Shown: piece after piece, positions 22,522-31,050 of the stretch
Numbering within the stretch: position 1 is the stretch's first letter
Layout of the letters: each line of letters begins with the position of its first letter
Source: Aurantimonas coralicida DSM 14790
GTDB lineage: Bacteria > Pseudomonadota > Alphaproteobacteria > Rhizobiales > Rhizobiaceae
Assembly: GCF_000421645.1 (NCBI RefSeq)
Contig: NZ_ATXK01000017.1
Location: forward strand, 1-35,123
Direction of reading: 5' to 3'
DNA: 35,123 nt
Notes under the pieces: model-generated
The model's database searches: none
Told to the model about the DNA's origin: nothing
The model's input: only the letters and a program-made list of their open reading frames with translations
Position numbers and translations under genes: made by a program

Positions 22522-24255
22522 ATGTCGGAAGAGAACGGACGGGGGCTGAAGAAGGGACTGACGAGCTACGGCGATGCCGGTTTCTCGCTGTTCCTGCGCA
22601 AGGCCTTCATCAAGGGCATGGGCTATTCCGACGATGCGCTCGATCGGCCGATCGTCGGCATCGTCGATACGGCCAGCGGCTACAACGCCTGCCATGCCAA
22701 CGTCCCGGACCTGATCGAGGCGGTGAAGCGCGGCGTCATGCTGGCCGGAGCCCTGCCGGTCCCCTTCCCCACCATCTCGATTCATGAATCCTTCTCCCAT
22801 CCGACCTCGATGTATCTGCGCAATCTGATGGCGATGGATACCGAGGAGATGATCCGCGCCCAGCCGATGGATGCGGTCGTCCTGATCGGTGGCTGCGACA
22901 AGACCGTGCCGGCCCAGCTGATGGGCGCGGCGAGCGCGAAGGTCCCCGCGATCCAGCTCGTCACCGGGCCGATGCTGACCGGCAGCCATCGCGGCGAGAA
23001 GGTCGGCGCCTGCACCGATTGCCGCCGCTTCTGGGCGCGCCATCGCGCTGGCGAGGTTGATGCCGAGGAGATCTCCGACGTCAATTCGCAGCTCGTGCCG
23101 GGCGCCGGCACCTGCGGCGTGATGGGCACCGCCTCGACCATGGCCCTCGTCGTCGAGGCGCTCGGCATGATGGCGCCGGGCGGCGCGACCCCGCCGGCGG
23201 TCTCCGCCGACCGTCGCCGCATCGCCGAGACCACCGGCGCGCTGGCCGTGCAGATGGCCGCCAGCAACCTGACGCCCGACAAGATCATGACCACCAAGGC
23301 GTTCGAGAACGCCCTGACGGTGCTGCTCGCCACCGGCGGCTCGACCAATGGCATCGTGCATCTGGCCGCCATGGCCGGCCGCCTCGGCCTGACCCTCGAT
23401 CTCGACGCCTTCGACCGGATCGGCCGCAAGGTGCCGGTGCTGGTCGACCTGAAACCGTCCGGCCAGCATTACATGCAGGACCTGCACGCGGCCGGCGGCC
23501 TGACCACCATCCTGCGCGAGCTGAAGGACCTTCTGCATCTCGACTGCCTGACGGTCACCGGGCGCACGCTCGGCGAGGAGATCGACGCCGCGCCCGCCGG
23601 CTGGCAGCAGGCAATCGTCGCTCCGGTCTCCGCACCGCTCTATCCGGAAGGCGGCATGGCCGTGGTCCGCGGCAATCTGGCCCCCGGCGGCGCCATCGTG
23701 AAGCAGTCGGCCGCGACCCCGGCGCTGATGAGCCACACCGGCCGGGCCGTGGTGTTCTCCTCCATCGCCGACATGGCCGAGCGGGTCGATGATCCCGATC
23801 TCGACGTGACCGCCGAGGACATTCTCGTCCTGCAGAATGCCGGACCGAAGGGCGCGCCCGGCATGCCGGAAGCCGGCTACATGCCGATCCCGCGCAAGCT
23901 CGCCGCCGCCGGCGTCAAGGACATGGTCCGCATTTCCGACGCCCGCATGAGCGGCACGGCGTCCGGCACCATCGTCCTGCACGTGACGCCGGAAAGCGCC
24001 GAGGGCGGCCCGCTGGGCCTGGTGCGCACCGGCGACCGGATCACGCTCGACGTGCCGAACCGCGCGATCTCGCTGGACGTCAGCGAGGCCGAACTGGCCG
24101 AACGCCGCAAGAGCTTCGTCGCCCCGGTCCATACCGGTTCCGATCGCGGCTACAAGCGGCTGTTCCTGGAAACGGTGACCCAGGCCGACAAGGGCTGCGA
24201 CTTCGACTTCCTCGTTCCGCCCGCCAGTGGCAGCGTGCCGGAAACCCGGGGATGA
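22522..24255 (+). CDS. IlvD/Edd-family [2Fe-2S] sugar-acid dehydratase
   Basis: A 577-residue dehydratase. Three cluster cysteines are in place: C57 (GYNACHANV), C125 (GGCDKTVPAQLMGA) and C198 (GAGTCGVMGTASTM), the spacing of the [2Fe-2S] L-arabinonate and D-xylonate dehydratases. The candidate catalytic Ser is S477 in SDARMSGTASG. True IlvD (dihydroxyacid dehydratase) and Edd are other branches; length and motifs fit the pentonate dehydratase branch better. It would remove water from an aldonate to give a 2-keto-3-deoxy acid. The start ATG 22522 has AAGGAG upstream (22508-22513). It leads a three-gene operon, overlapping the next gene by ATGA. The cytosolic product would feed a 2-keto-acid route. 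Confidence 0.88.
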   Translation: MSEENGRGLKKGLTSYGDAGFSLFLRKAFIKGMGYSDDALDRPIVGIVDTASGYNACHANVPDLIEAVKRGVMLAGALPVPFPTISIHESFSHPTSMYLRNLMAMDTEEMIRAQPMDAVVLIGGCDKTVPAQLMGAASAKVPAIQLVTGPMLTGSHRGEKVGACTDCRRFWARHRAGEVDAEEISDVNSQLVPGAGTCGVMGTASTMALVVEALGMMAPGGATPPAVSADRRRIAETTGALAVQMAASNLTPDKIMTTKAFENALTVLLATGGSTNGIVHLAAMAGRLGLTLDLDAFDRIGRKVPVLVDLKPSGQHYMQDLHAAGGLTTILRELKDLLHLDCLTVTGRTLGEEIDAAPAGWQQAIVAPVSAPLYPEGGMAVVRGNLAPGGAIVKQSAATPALMSHTGRAVVFSSIADMAERVDDPDLDVTAEDILVLQNAGPKGAPGMPEAGYMPIPRKLAAAGVKDMVRISDARMSGTASGTIVLHVTPESAEGGPLGLVRTGDRITLDVPNRAISLDVSEAELAERRKSFVAPVHTGSDRGYKRLFLETVTQADKGCDFDFLVPPASGSVPETRG

Positions 24256-25298
24256 GCCAGCGCTACGATTATCGCGCGCTGATCGGCTACGCGCAGGACG
24301 CGCTTGCCGCCAGCGGCCTCGACGCCGGTCACGCCGAGATCGTCGCGGAGACGCTTGTCGAAGGCGATCTCCTCGGCCATTCCACCCACGGCCTGGCCCT
24401 CCTGCCGCGCTATCTCAGGGAGCTCGCGGCCGGGCACATGACCAAGGCAGGCGAGCCCTCGGTCGTTCGCGACCATGGTGCCTCGGCGGCCTGGGACGGC
24501 AAGTATCTGCCGGGCCCGGTGCTGGTGCGCCGAGCGCTCGCTCAATGCACGCAGCGGGCTCGCGACACCGGCGTCGCCACCGTGGCGATCGGCCAGAGCC
24601 ACCACGTCGCCTGCCTTGCCGCCTATCTGAAGGCGGTGACTGACGAAGGGATGGCGGCGATCATCGCCTCGTCCTCGCCGGCCACCGCCTCGGTGGCGCC
24701 CTTCGGCGCCGTGGAGGGCATCTATTCGCCCAATCCGATTGCGGCGGGCTGGCCGACGGGCGGCGATCCTGTTCTCGTCGACATCTCCGCCTCGATCACC
24801 ACCAACAGCCTCGTTGGCGAACGCGTCGAAGAAGGACGCCGCCTGCCCGGCGCCTGGATGATCGGTCCCGACGGCACGGCCAGCGACGATCCGGCCCTCC
24901 TGACAGCCGAGCCCGCCGGCGCGCTGCTGCCGCTGGGCGGCACCGAATACGGCCACAAGGGCTTCGCCCTCGGCCTGATCGTCGAGATGCTGACGGCGGG
25001 TCTGGCCGGCCATGGCCGCGCCGACGCCCCCGACCAATGGGGCGCCTCGGTCTTCGTGATGGTCGTCGATCCGGAGCACCATGGCGGCCGTGCCGCCTTC
25101 GAGCGGCAGACCGGCTTCATGGCCGGGGCCGCACGGGGCGCGAAGGTGCCTGACGGTGCCAGCGCGGTGCGCCTGCCGGGCGAACGGGCGCTGCGTCTTC
25201 GCCGCCAGCAGATGGCGGAGGGGGTCGCCCTGTCGGATGAGCTTCTCGCGCGGTTGCGCAAGGCACTGCCGGACCGCCCGCTGGACGCCAGCCGGTAG
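24252..25298 (+). CDS. Ldh-family (malate/L-lactate dehydrogenase type) NAD(P) oxidoreductase
   Basis: A 348-residue protein of the Ldh_2 family, structurally distinct from classical lactate or malate dehydrogenases. Signature features: GHSTHGLALLPRYLREL at residues 42-58 with the catalytic His, VAIGQSHHVACLAAYLKAVT with the cofactor-side His pair, SPNPIAAGWPTGGDPVLVDI, and GTEYGHKGFALGLIVEMLTA in the cofactor loop. Members interconvert 2-hydroxy acids (or cyclic imino acids) and 2-keto acids. Its start overlaps the dehydratase stop (ATGA), so the two are translationally coupled. The natural reading is oxidation of a hydroxyacid intermediate or reduction of the dehydratase product. Confidence 0.87.
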   Translation: MSQRYDYRALIGYAQDALAASGLDAGHAEIVAETLVEGDLLGHSTHGLALLPRYLRELAAGHMTKAGEPSVVRDHGASAAWDGKYLPGPVLVRRALAQCTQRARDTGVATVAIGQSHHVACLAAYLKAVTDEGMAAIIASSSPATASVAPFGAVEGIYSPNPIAAGWPTGGDPVLVDISASITTNSLVGERVEEGRRLPGAWMIGPDGTASDDPALLTAEPAGALLPLGGTEYGHKGFALGLIVEMLTAGLAGHGRADAPDQWGASVFVMVVDPEHHGGRAAFERQTGFMAGAARGAKVPDGASAVRLPGERALRLRRQQMAEGVALSDELLARLRKALPDRPLDASR

Positions 25299-25339
25299 GG
25301 CTGACCGAGACGAGACATCGGACCATCAGGGAGAACACG

Positions 25340-26584
25340 ATGACGGATCAGACCGGCGGCCGGGTGGCTGCGGGCACCCCCACCGGCGTCGCCGAGGCGC
25401 GGCGCGAGGAACGGCTTCCGCGCAGACTTCGCAACATCTTCAATATCGGCGAGTTCGAGCCGGCGGCCCGCAAGCGGCTGCCGCGCGGCGTCTTCTCCTA
25501 CATCTCCGGCTCGGTCGAGACCGGCGCCGCCTTTAAGGCGAACCGCAGCGACTTCGAGGACATCCGCCTCGTCCCGCGCATCCTCGCCGGCCTTGCGGTC
25601 CGCGACCAGAGCCGCACCCTGTTCGGCAAGACCTGGAAACACCCCTTCGGCATCTCGCCCATGGGGCTCAGCGCCCTCACCGCCTATGACGGCGACATCG
25701 TCCTCACCCGCAGCGCCCATGAATGCGGCATTCCGGCGGTCCTCAGCGCCACCTCGCTGATCAGCCTCGAGCGGGTCGCAAAGGAAGGCCATGCGCGCTG
25801 GTTCCAGGCCTATCTGCCCGGCGACGACGCGCGGGTCACCGGCATGGTCGACCGCCTCACCGCCGCCAATTACGACACGCTGGTCATCACGGCGGATGTG
25901 CCCGTGGCCGGCAACCGCGAGGATTCCAGGCGCGACCGCTTCGGCGCGCCGATGAAGCCCAGCCTCGATCTCGCCCTGCAGGGTGTGGTGCGGCCGGGCT
26001 GGGTGATGGGTACCATGGCCCGCACCCTGATGAACCACGGCATGCCGCATTTCGAGAATGCCGATGTCGAGCGCGGCCCGGCGATCATCTCCAAGAACGT
26101 CGTGCGCTCCTTCGGCGGGCGCGGCACCTTCTCCTGGCGCCACGCGGCGATCGCGCGCGAGCGCTGGAAGGGCAAACTCGTCATCAAGGGAGTGTTGTCG
26201 CCGCAGGATGCGCGCCGGGCCCGCGAACTGGGAGCGGACGGCATCATCGTCTCCAACCATGGTGGCCGGCAGCTCGATTATGCGGTGTCGGGAATTGCGG
26301 CGCTGCCGGCGGTGAAGGCCGCGGCCGGCGACATGGCCGTCATGCTCGACGGCGGCGTGCGGCGCGGCTCCGACGTCCTGAAAGCGATCGCGCTGGGCGC
26401 GGACTTCGTCTTTGTCGGGCGGCCGTTCCTGTTCGCAGCCGCCGTGGCGGGCGACGCCGGCGTCAGGCACGCCGTCTCGCTGCTCGCGGCCGAGATCGAC
26501 CGCGACATGGCGATGATCGGGGCGCCATCGCTGGATGCGATCACCCCGGACATCCTCGCCGAAAATGCACTGGCGCGCCCTTGA
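25340..26584 (+). CDS. FMN-dependent 2-hydroxyacid oxidase/dehydrogenase
   Basis: A 414-residue enzyme of the glycolate oxidase/L-lactate dehydrogenase (LldD)/mandelate dehydrogenase family. The barrel starts after a 40-residue extension at RLRNIFNIGEFEPAAR. FMN and substrate motifs: GISPMGLSALTAYDGDIVLT, TLVITADVPVAGNREDSRRD, the Lys in KLVIKGVLSPQDARRA, and the catalytic His H307 in IIVSNHGGRQLDYAVSG, then MLDGGVRRGSDVLKAIALGA and VFVGRPFLFA for phosphate binding. It oxidises an (S)-2-hydroxyacid to the keto acid, passing electrons to oxygen or the quinone pool. GGGAG precedes the ATG; it lies 41 bases after the Ldh gene and closes the operon. Confidence 0.9.
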   Translation: MTDQTGGRVAAGTPTGVAEARREERLPRRLRNIFNIGEFEPAARKRLPRGVFSYISGSVETGAAFKANRSDFEDIRLVPRILAGLAVRDQSRTLFGKTWKHPFGISPMGLSALTAYDGDIVLTRSAHECGIPAVLSATSLISLERVAKEGHARWFQAYLPGDDARVTGMVDRLTAANYDTLVITADVPVAGNREDSRRDRFGAPMKPSLDLALQGVVRPGWVMGTMARTLMNHGMPHFENADVERGPAIISKNVVRSFGGRGTFSWRHAAIARERWKGKLVIKGVLSPQDARRARELGADGIIVSNHGGRQLDYAVSGIAALPAVKAAAGDMAVMLDGGVRRGSDVLKAIALGADFVFVGRPFLFAAAVAGDAGVRHAVSLLAAEIDRDMAMIGAPSLDAITPDILAENALARP

Positions 26585-26606
26585 GGCCGCGCCAGGCGCT
26601 TCGGTC

Positions 26607-26741
26607 TCAGTCCATCAGATGCGGATAGCGGTTGCGGAACTCGGCCCGCATCCGGCGTGCTTCGCGCAGGCTGCCGGTGGCGCCGCGCAGATAGTCGATC
26701 ATGCGGGAGTAGCTCTTGGGAGCGCGTGCGTCGATCGTCAT
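26607..26741 (-). CDS. 44-residue protein, unknown function
   Basis: A short frame on the minus strand, ATG 26741 with GAGGAAGAG just upstream. It encodes a basic, Arg- and Tyr-rich peptide (MTIDARAPKSYSRMIDYLRG, then SLREARRMRAEFRNRYPHLM and D) that should form one amphipathic helix. It has no signal or membrane segment. It lies in the gap between the convergent hydroxyacid oxidase and TRAP genes. The good ribosome binding site and helical composition make it a plausible small protein, but I do not recognise a family. Confidence 0.45.
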   Translation of the reverse strand: MTIDARAPKSYSRMIDYLRGATGSLREARRMRAEFRNRYPHLMD

Positions 26742-26869
26742 GTCTCTTCCTCGCCGAGCGAATTGCTGTGCCATTGAATTATGCCGGCGCGGCCGTCCCG
26801 GTTAGGGCCTCTGGCGAATAGCTCCCATGCGGAAGCGGCAGGGAAGCGCATGTTCCACAGAGTTGCGAC

Positions 26870-26905
26870 AACGAAAAAGGGCCGGTGAGACCGGCCCTTT
26901 TCGTT
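26870..26905. terminator. Bidirectional intrinsic terminator
   Basis: AACGAAAAAGGGCCGGT and ACCGGCCCTTTTCGTT form a long stem with loop GAG. An A-run on one side and a T-run on the other make it work in both directions. It lies 25 bases after the dctM stop, ending the pdxA-TRAP transcript. Confidence 0.9.
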
Positions 26906-26930
26906 GCATGTGGTGTGAGGCGACGCCGCG

Positions 26931-28214
26931 CTATTTGTAGAAGAAATCCACCAGCGACAGCGACACGGCCGGCACGTAGGTCACCAGAAGCAGGACCACC
27001 AGCAGGATTCCGATGAAGGGCAGGTTCGTCCGCGTCGTGCGCCAGATGTCGGTGCGGGCGATCGAGCAGGCCGTGACCAGCACGCTGGCGACCGGCGGGG
27101 TCTGCTGGCCGAGCGCGATGTTCAGCGTCAGGAGGATGCCGAACTGCACCGGATCGATGCCGATCTGATGCACCAGCGGCATGAAGATCGGCACCGTCAG
27201 GATGATCGCCGCGGCCCCGTGCAACACCATGCCGACGAACAGCAGGAAGACGTTGATGATCATCAGGACGAGGAACTTGTCCGTCGTCAGCGTGGTGATG
27301 CTCGCCGCCAGACGCTGCGGCATCTCGGTCTCGGTCAGATAGAGGCCGAGAACCGCGGAACTGGCCACCAGCAGCATGACGACGGCGGTCTGGATCACCC
27401 CGTCGGTCAGCGCATGGTAGAACAGGCGGATGTCGATCTCGCGATAGACGAAGCCACCGATCACCAGCGCCGCGATGACGGCGAGCCCTGCGCCCTCGGT
27501 GGCGGTGACGAAGCCGCCGAAGATGCCGCCGAGAATGATCACCGGCAGGATCAGCGCCCAGCCGGCGTCCTTCGCCGCCTTCCAGAGCCGGGTCAGGCTG
27601 AAGGCCTCCTCGCGCGGCAGGTCGTAGCGCACCGCGAAATAGTAGCACAGCGCCATCATGCCGAAGCCGCCGAGCAGGCCCGGCACGATGCCGGCCACGA
27701 AGAGCTGCACGATCGAGGTGTCGGACAGGGCGCCGTAGAGGATCATCGGGATCGACGGCGGAATGATGATCGCCAGCGATGCCGAGGACGAGGTGACCGC
27801 CGCGGCCATGCGGGGCGAATAGCCCTTCTTCTTCATCGCCGGGATCAGCACCGAACCGATCGCCGCGACGTCAGCGACGGCCGAGCCGGAGATCTCGGCG
27901 AAGAACAGCGACACGCCGACATTCACCATGGCGAGGCCGCCGCGCATGAAGCCGATCAGCGCCGAGACGAAATTGATCAGCCGGCGCGAGATGCCGCCGG
28001 TGTTCATCAGCGCACCGGCGAGGATGAACAGCGGAATGGCGATCAGCGGGAAGCTCGTGGCCCCGTCGAACACCGACAGCGCGGCGTTCAGGAAGCCGAG
28101 ATGGCCGTTAAGGATGTAGACGCCCACCAGCGCGCTGGCGAGGATCGCGACGGCGATCGGCAGGCCGATGGCGATCATCACGAACAGGGACAGAAGGATC
28201 AACGCCTCGGTCAT
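26931..28214 (-). CDS. dctM: TRAP transporter large permease DctM
   Basis: A 427-residue membrane protein with about 12 helices and the two inverted repeats of the DctM family. Characteristic segments: GLPIAVAILASALVGVYIL at the N-terminus, FPLIAIPLFILAGALMNTGG, ISGSAVADVAAIGSVLIPAM with the Na+/substrate-site Ser, and IIIPPSIPMILYGALSDTSI. Later come VFLLFVGMVLHGAAAIILTV and TLNIALGQQTPPVASVL. It uses the Na+ gradient to move the substrate handed over by DctP. The start overlaps the dctQ stop by ATGA. Confidence 0.93.
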   Translation of the reverse strand: MTEALILLSLFVMIAIGLPIAVAILASALVGVYILNGHLGFLNAALSVFDGATSFPLIAIPLFILAGALMNTGGISRRLINFVSALIGFMRGGLAMVNVGVSLFFAEISGSAVADVAAIGSVLIPAMKKKGYSPRMAAAVTSSSASLAIIIPPSIPMILYGALSDTSIVQLFVAGIVPGLLGGFGMMALCYYFAVRYDLPREEAFSLTRLWKAAKDAGWALILPVIILGGIFGGFVTATEGAGLAVIAALVIGGFVYREIDIRLFYHALTDGVIQTAVVMLLVASSAVLGLYLTETEMPQRLAASITTLTTDKFLVLMIINVFLLFVGMVLHGAAAIILTVPIFMPLVHQIGIDPVQFGILLTLNIALGQQTPPVASVLVTACSIARTDIWRTTRTNLPFIGILLVVLLLVTYVPAVSLSLVDFFYK

Positions 28215-28768
28215 TTGGATTCTCCAGCGCGCGAAGCTTCAAGCTCGGCCTGGGCGCGAGCGATTTCGGCGGCAATCTCACGCTCCTCGGGGTCGAGCCC
28301 GATCCTGGCGTCCTCGTAGCGTTCGGGCAGCGTCAGGAGACGCGCCAGGATCACCAGGCCCGCACTGACCGGCAGGATGCTCTGCACGAAGCTGCGGGAG
28401 ACGAAGCGCACCGAGATCAGCGTCTCGTTGCCGAAGATGTCGAGAATGGCCCAGCCGGCCCAGCCGATGACGGCGAAGGTCGCGAGGAAGATCAGCTCCA
28501 CGCCGGAGAACAGCAGCAGGCGGCCCTTCGGCGGCAGGGAATAGAGCAGGCCGCTGAAGCTCAGATGCGCATTGCGCATGGTCGCAAGGGCGGCGCCGGT
28601 AAAGGTGATCCAGGCGAGGAGCACCGAAGCGACCTCGTCGTACCAGATCAGCGAATTGCCGGAATAGCGGTAGCCGACGCCGAGCAGCACCACGAGAGCG
28701 AGGACGACGAGCAGGAAGATCGTCACGGCCTGAAGTGAGACGTCAAGCCAGCGGGCGAGCCGGGACAT
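28211..28768 (-). CDS. dctQ: TRAP transporter small permease DctQ
   Basis: A 185-residue four-helix protein of the DctQ family. Helix 1 is LQAVTIFLLVVLALVVLLGV, followed by the signature YRYSGNSLIWYDEVASVLLA and ALATMRNAHLSF, and the paired late helices. The C-terminal tail (about 25 residues, YEDARIGLDPEEREIAAEI) is charged and cytoplasmic. It pairs with DctM; the genes overlap by four bases. Confidence 0.9.
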   Translation of the reverse strand: MSRLARWLDVSLQAVTIFLLVVLALVVLLGVGYRYSGNSLIWYDEVASVLLAWITFTGAALATMRNAHLSFSGLLYSLPPKGRLLLFSGVELIFLATFAVIGWAGWAILDIFGNETLISVRFVSRSFVQSILPVSAGLVILARLLTLPERYEDARIGLDPEEREIAAEIARAQAELEASRAGESK

Positions 28769-28817
28769 GGGTGGGTTCCCCCGATGAAGAGTTCTTGTGG
28801 GCAGGGCCCGGACCGGT

Positions 28818-28848
28818 CGGCGGGGAGAGGCCTCGCCCCTCCCCGCCG
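28818..28848 (-). terminator. Hairpin between dctP and dctQ
   Basis: CGGCGGGGAG (28818-28827) and CTCCCCGCCG (28839-28848) form a perfect 10-bp stem with an 11-base loop, 19 bases past the dctP stop. There is no T-run. Its position mirrors the tctC-tctB hairpin, and it probably raises binding-protein yield over permease. Confidence 0.6.
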
Positions 28849-28866
28849 GTCATGGATCGCGATCGA

Positions 28867-29847
28867 TCAGTCGGCGAGCGACATCGCCTTGTCGATCATC
28901 TCCTGCCCGCCATCGACTTCGGCGGCGAACTTTTCATAGAGCGGCTTGGAGGCGTCGACGAAGGCCTGGCGATCCGCCTGGTTGACCTTCATGCCGGACT
29001 CCTCGAGCTCCTTCAGCAGCTTGTCGTCATCGGCTGCGCCCTGCTCGCGGGCCCACAGCGCCACTTCCTCGGCGGTGGTCTTCAACACCTCCTGGATCTC
29101 CGGGTCGAGCTTCTCGAAAGCGGTGACGCCGACGGTCGGATAGGCCGGCGAATAGACGTGGCCGGACATCGACAGATATTCCTGCACCTCGTTCAGCTTG
29201 CCTGCCGAGATGTTGGTCAGCGGGTTCTCCTGGCCGTCGATGACGCCGGTCTGCAGCGCGACGAAGACTTCCGAGAAGGACATCGGCGTCGGGTTGGCGC
29301 CGTAGGTCTTGAACATCTCGACGCGCCAGGACGAGTTCGGCGTGCGGATCTTCAGGCCTTCCAGGTCGGCCGGGGTGTTGATCGGCCGCTCGTTGTTGGT
29401 GATCTGGCGGAAACCGTTCTCCCAGATGGCGAGCGGGCGATAGCCCTGCTCCTCGGCGGCCGGAACCAGCACGTCGCGGAACAGCGTCTCGTCGATCCGC
29501 GCCAGGTGATCGCGATCCTTCACCATGAAGGGCAGGTCGAACAGCGCGTATTCGGCGGCGATCTCCGGCATGGTCGAAGACGGCAGGGTCATGTGCATGG
29601 TGCCCAGCTTGATCTTCTGGAGCATGTCCTTGTCCTTGCCGAGCTGCGAGGAGTCGAACACCTTCACCACGGCGGTGTCGCCGAGCTTCTCGTTGGCGCG
29701 GCGGGCGAACTCGCTAGCGGTGCGCTCCTGCAGCGAACCGTTGGCAGCGCTCAGGCCGAAGATGATTTCTTCCTGCGCCTGGGCGAAGCCGCTGGCGGCC
29801 AGAAGTGCGGCGGCGGCAACGGCCGATTTCAGCGTGAAGTGGATCAT
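28867..29847 (-). CDS. dctP: TRAP transporter substrate-binding protein DctP
   Basis: A 326-residue periplasmic binding protein. Residues 1-24 are a signal peptide (AVAAAALLAASGFAQA before QEEIIFG). The mature protein has the family blocks ASEFARRANEKLGDTAVVKV, ELGKDKDMLQKIKLGTMHMT-like sequence at SSQLGKDKDMLQKIKLGTMH, and LEGLKIRTPNSS with the conserved Arg that clamps the substrate carboxylate. GVIDGQENPLTNI follows. ATG 29847 has GGGAGGA upstream. It lies between pdxA (101 bases upstream) and dctQ. The ligand is a carboxylic acid of unknown identity; a hydroxy or sugar acid is likely from the context. Confidence 0.92.
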   Translation of the reverse strand: MIHFTLKSAVAAAALLAASGFAQAQEEIIFGLSAANGSLQERTASEFARRANEKLGDTAVVKVFDSSQLGKDKDMLQKIKLGTMHMTLPSSTMPEIAAEYALFDLPFMVKDRDHLARIDETLFRDVLVPAAEEQGYRPLAIWENGFRQITNNERPINTPADLEGLKIRTPNSSWRVEMFKTYGANPTPMSFSEVFVALQTGVIDGQENPLTNISAGKLNEVQEYLSMSGHVYSPAYPTVGVTAFEKLDPEIQEVLKTTAEEVALWAREQGAADDDKLLKELEESGMKVNQADRQAFVDASKPLYEKFAAEVDGGQEMIDKAMSLAD

Positions 29848-29948
29848 GTGGGTCCTCCCGTCAGATCGTTTGGGTTAAGTGGTGGCTGGTGTCTGCGCGA
29901 CGCGACCTTGCCGGTCGTCTTGGATGTATTGGAGGGGCACTCGCCCCC

Positions 29949-31028
29949 TCAGGCGGCCCGGGGTCCCTGCAGCCCCTTGGCGAACAGTGCCGACAGCGGC
30001 GTTTCCGGCGGCGGCAGGATGTCCCCCTCGGCAGCCTTTCGGGCCGCCAGCATCAGGCCGAGTTCGATCGCCTTCTGCCCGGCGCCCGGATTGGCGATGC
30101 CCTGTCCGGCGATGTCGAAGGCCGTGCCGTGGGCCGGCGTGACGATCGGGAACGGATAGCCGGCGATCAGCGTGACGCCGCGATCGAAGCCGATCAGCTT
30201 CATGGCGATCTGGCCCTGGTCGTGGAACATGGTCAGGACGGCGTCGAACTCGCCCTTCATGGCGCGCACGAAGACCGTGTCGGACGGCACCGGACCGGTG
30301 ACGGCCATCTGGTGGGCCTGGGCGCGCTGGACAGCCGGCAGGATGATCGCGTCATCCTCGGTGCCGAAATTGCCGCCGTCGCCGGCATGCGGATTGAGGG
30401 CGGCGACGCCGATGCGCGGCCGCTCGTAGCCGGCGCCCTGCATCGTCTCGATGGTCAGCCGCAGGCTCTCGAAGACGCGATCCTCGGTGATCGACTCGGC
30501 GACCTTCGACAGCGGGATATGCGAGGTGCAGCGGGCGTTCCAGACCTCGTCGAGGACGTTGAACTCGCTGCCGTTCTTGGTGACCTCGATGGTCCGGTTC
30601 ACGAAGCCGATCTCGTCGACATAGTCGCTTTCCGACAGGCGCATCGAGTGCTTGTTGAAGGGCGTGAAGAACACCGCGTCGGCATAGCCGTTCTTGGCCG
30701 CCAGAAGCGCGCAGCGGAAATTCGCCAGCGCCGAGGCGCCGCCCTCCGGGCTCGAGGCGCCCAGCGTGATCGCCGCCGGATCGCAATTCTTCAGATCGAC
30801 GAAGCAGCTGCGCTGCGGCCGTTCGCTACCGAGTTCCTCGGCCGTCACATTCGGCAGATCCAGCGTGACGCCGGCATGGCCGGCGCCCATGTCGAGCACC
30901 CGGCGGTCGCCGATCACCAGAAGGGTCGCCGTCTGCGCCACGGGGTCGGCGAGAAGCCGCGCGGCCAGCTCCGGGCTGATTCCGGCCGGATCACCAATGG
31001 CAAAGGCCAGGACTTGGGACTGGGGCAT
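29949..31028 (-). CDS. PdxA-family 4-phospho-hydroxyacid dehydrogenase
   Basis: A 359-residue NAD-dependent dehydrogenase of the PdxA family. Visible motifs: FAIGDPAGISPELAARLL at the N-terminus, CTSHIPLSKV with the first metal His, LNPHAGDGGNFGTEDDAIIL, MFHDQGQIAMKLIGFDRGV with the second His, and TPAHGTAFDIAGQGIANPGA with the third. True PdxA makes an intermediate of pyridoxal phosphate; the PdxA2 branch oxidises 4-phosphates of threonate or erythronate. Linkage to a TRAP transporter and a GntR regulator favours the catabolic PdxA2 type. The DUF1537 kinase that normally makes the phosphate is not in the window. It is the first gene of the leftward operon and starts 111 bases from the dyad-bearing gntR promoter region. 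Confidence 0.85.
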   Translation of the reverse strand: MPQSQVLAFAIGDPAGISPELAARLLADPVAQTATLLVIGDRRVLDMGAGHAGVTLDLPNVTAEELGSERPQRSCFVDLKNCDPAAITLGASSPEGGASALANFRCALLAAKNGYADAVFFTPFNKHSMRLSESDYVDEIGFVNRTIEVTKNGSEFNVLDEVWNARCTSHIPLSKVAESITEDRVFESLRLTIETMQGAGYERPRIGVAALNPHAGDGGNFGTEDDAIILPAVQRAQAHQMAVTGPVPSDTVFVRAMKGEFDAVLTMFHDQGQIAMKLIGFDRGVTLIAGYPFPIVTPAHGTAFDIAGQGIANPGAGQKAIELGLMLAARKAAEGDILPPPETPLSALFAKGLQGPRAA

Positions 31029-31050
31029 GCTGTTTCCTCACCGGTTCCGC

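Noticed and set aside
29932-29950. Hairpin GAGGGGC/GCCCCCTC at the pdxA stop as a terminator
   Set aside because: The stem is short with an unmatched C, it overlaps the stop codon and has no T-run; the TRAP genes most likely remain in the same transcript.
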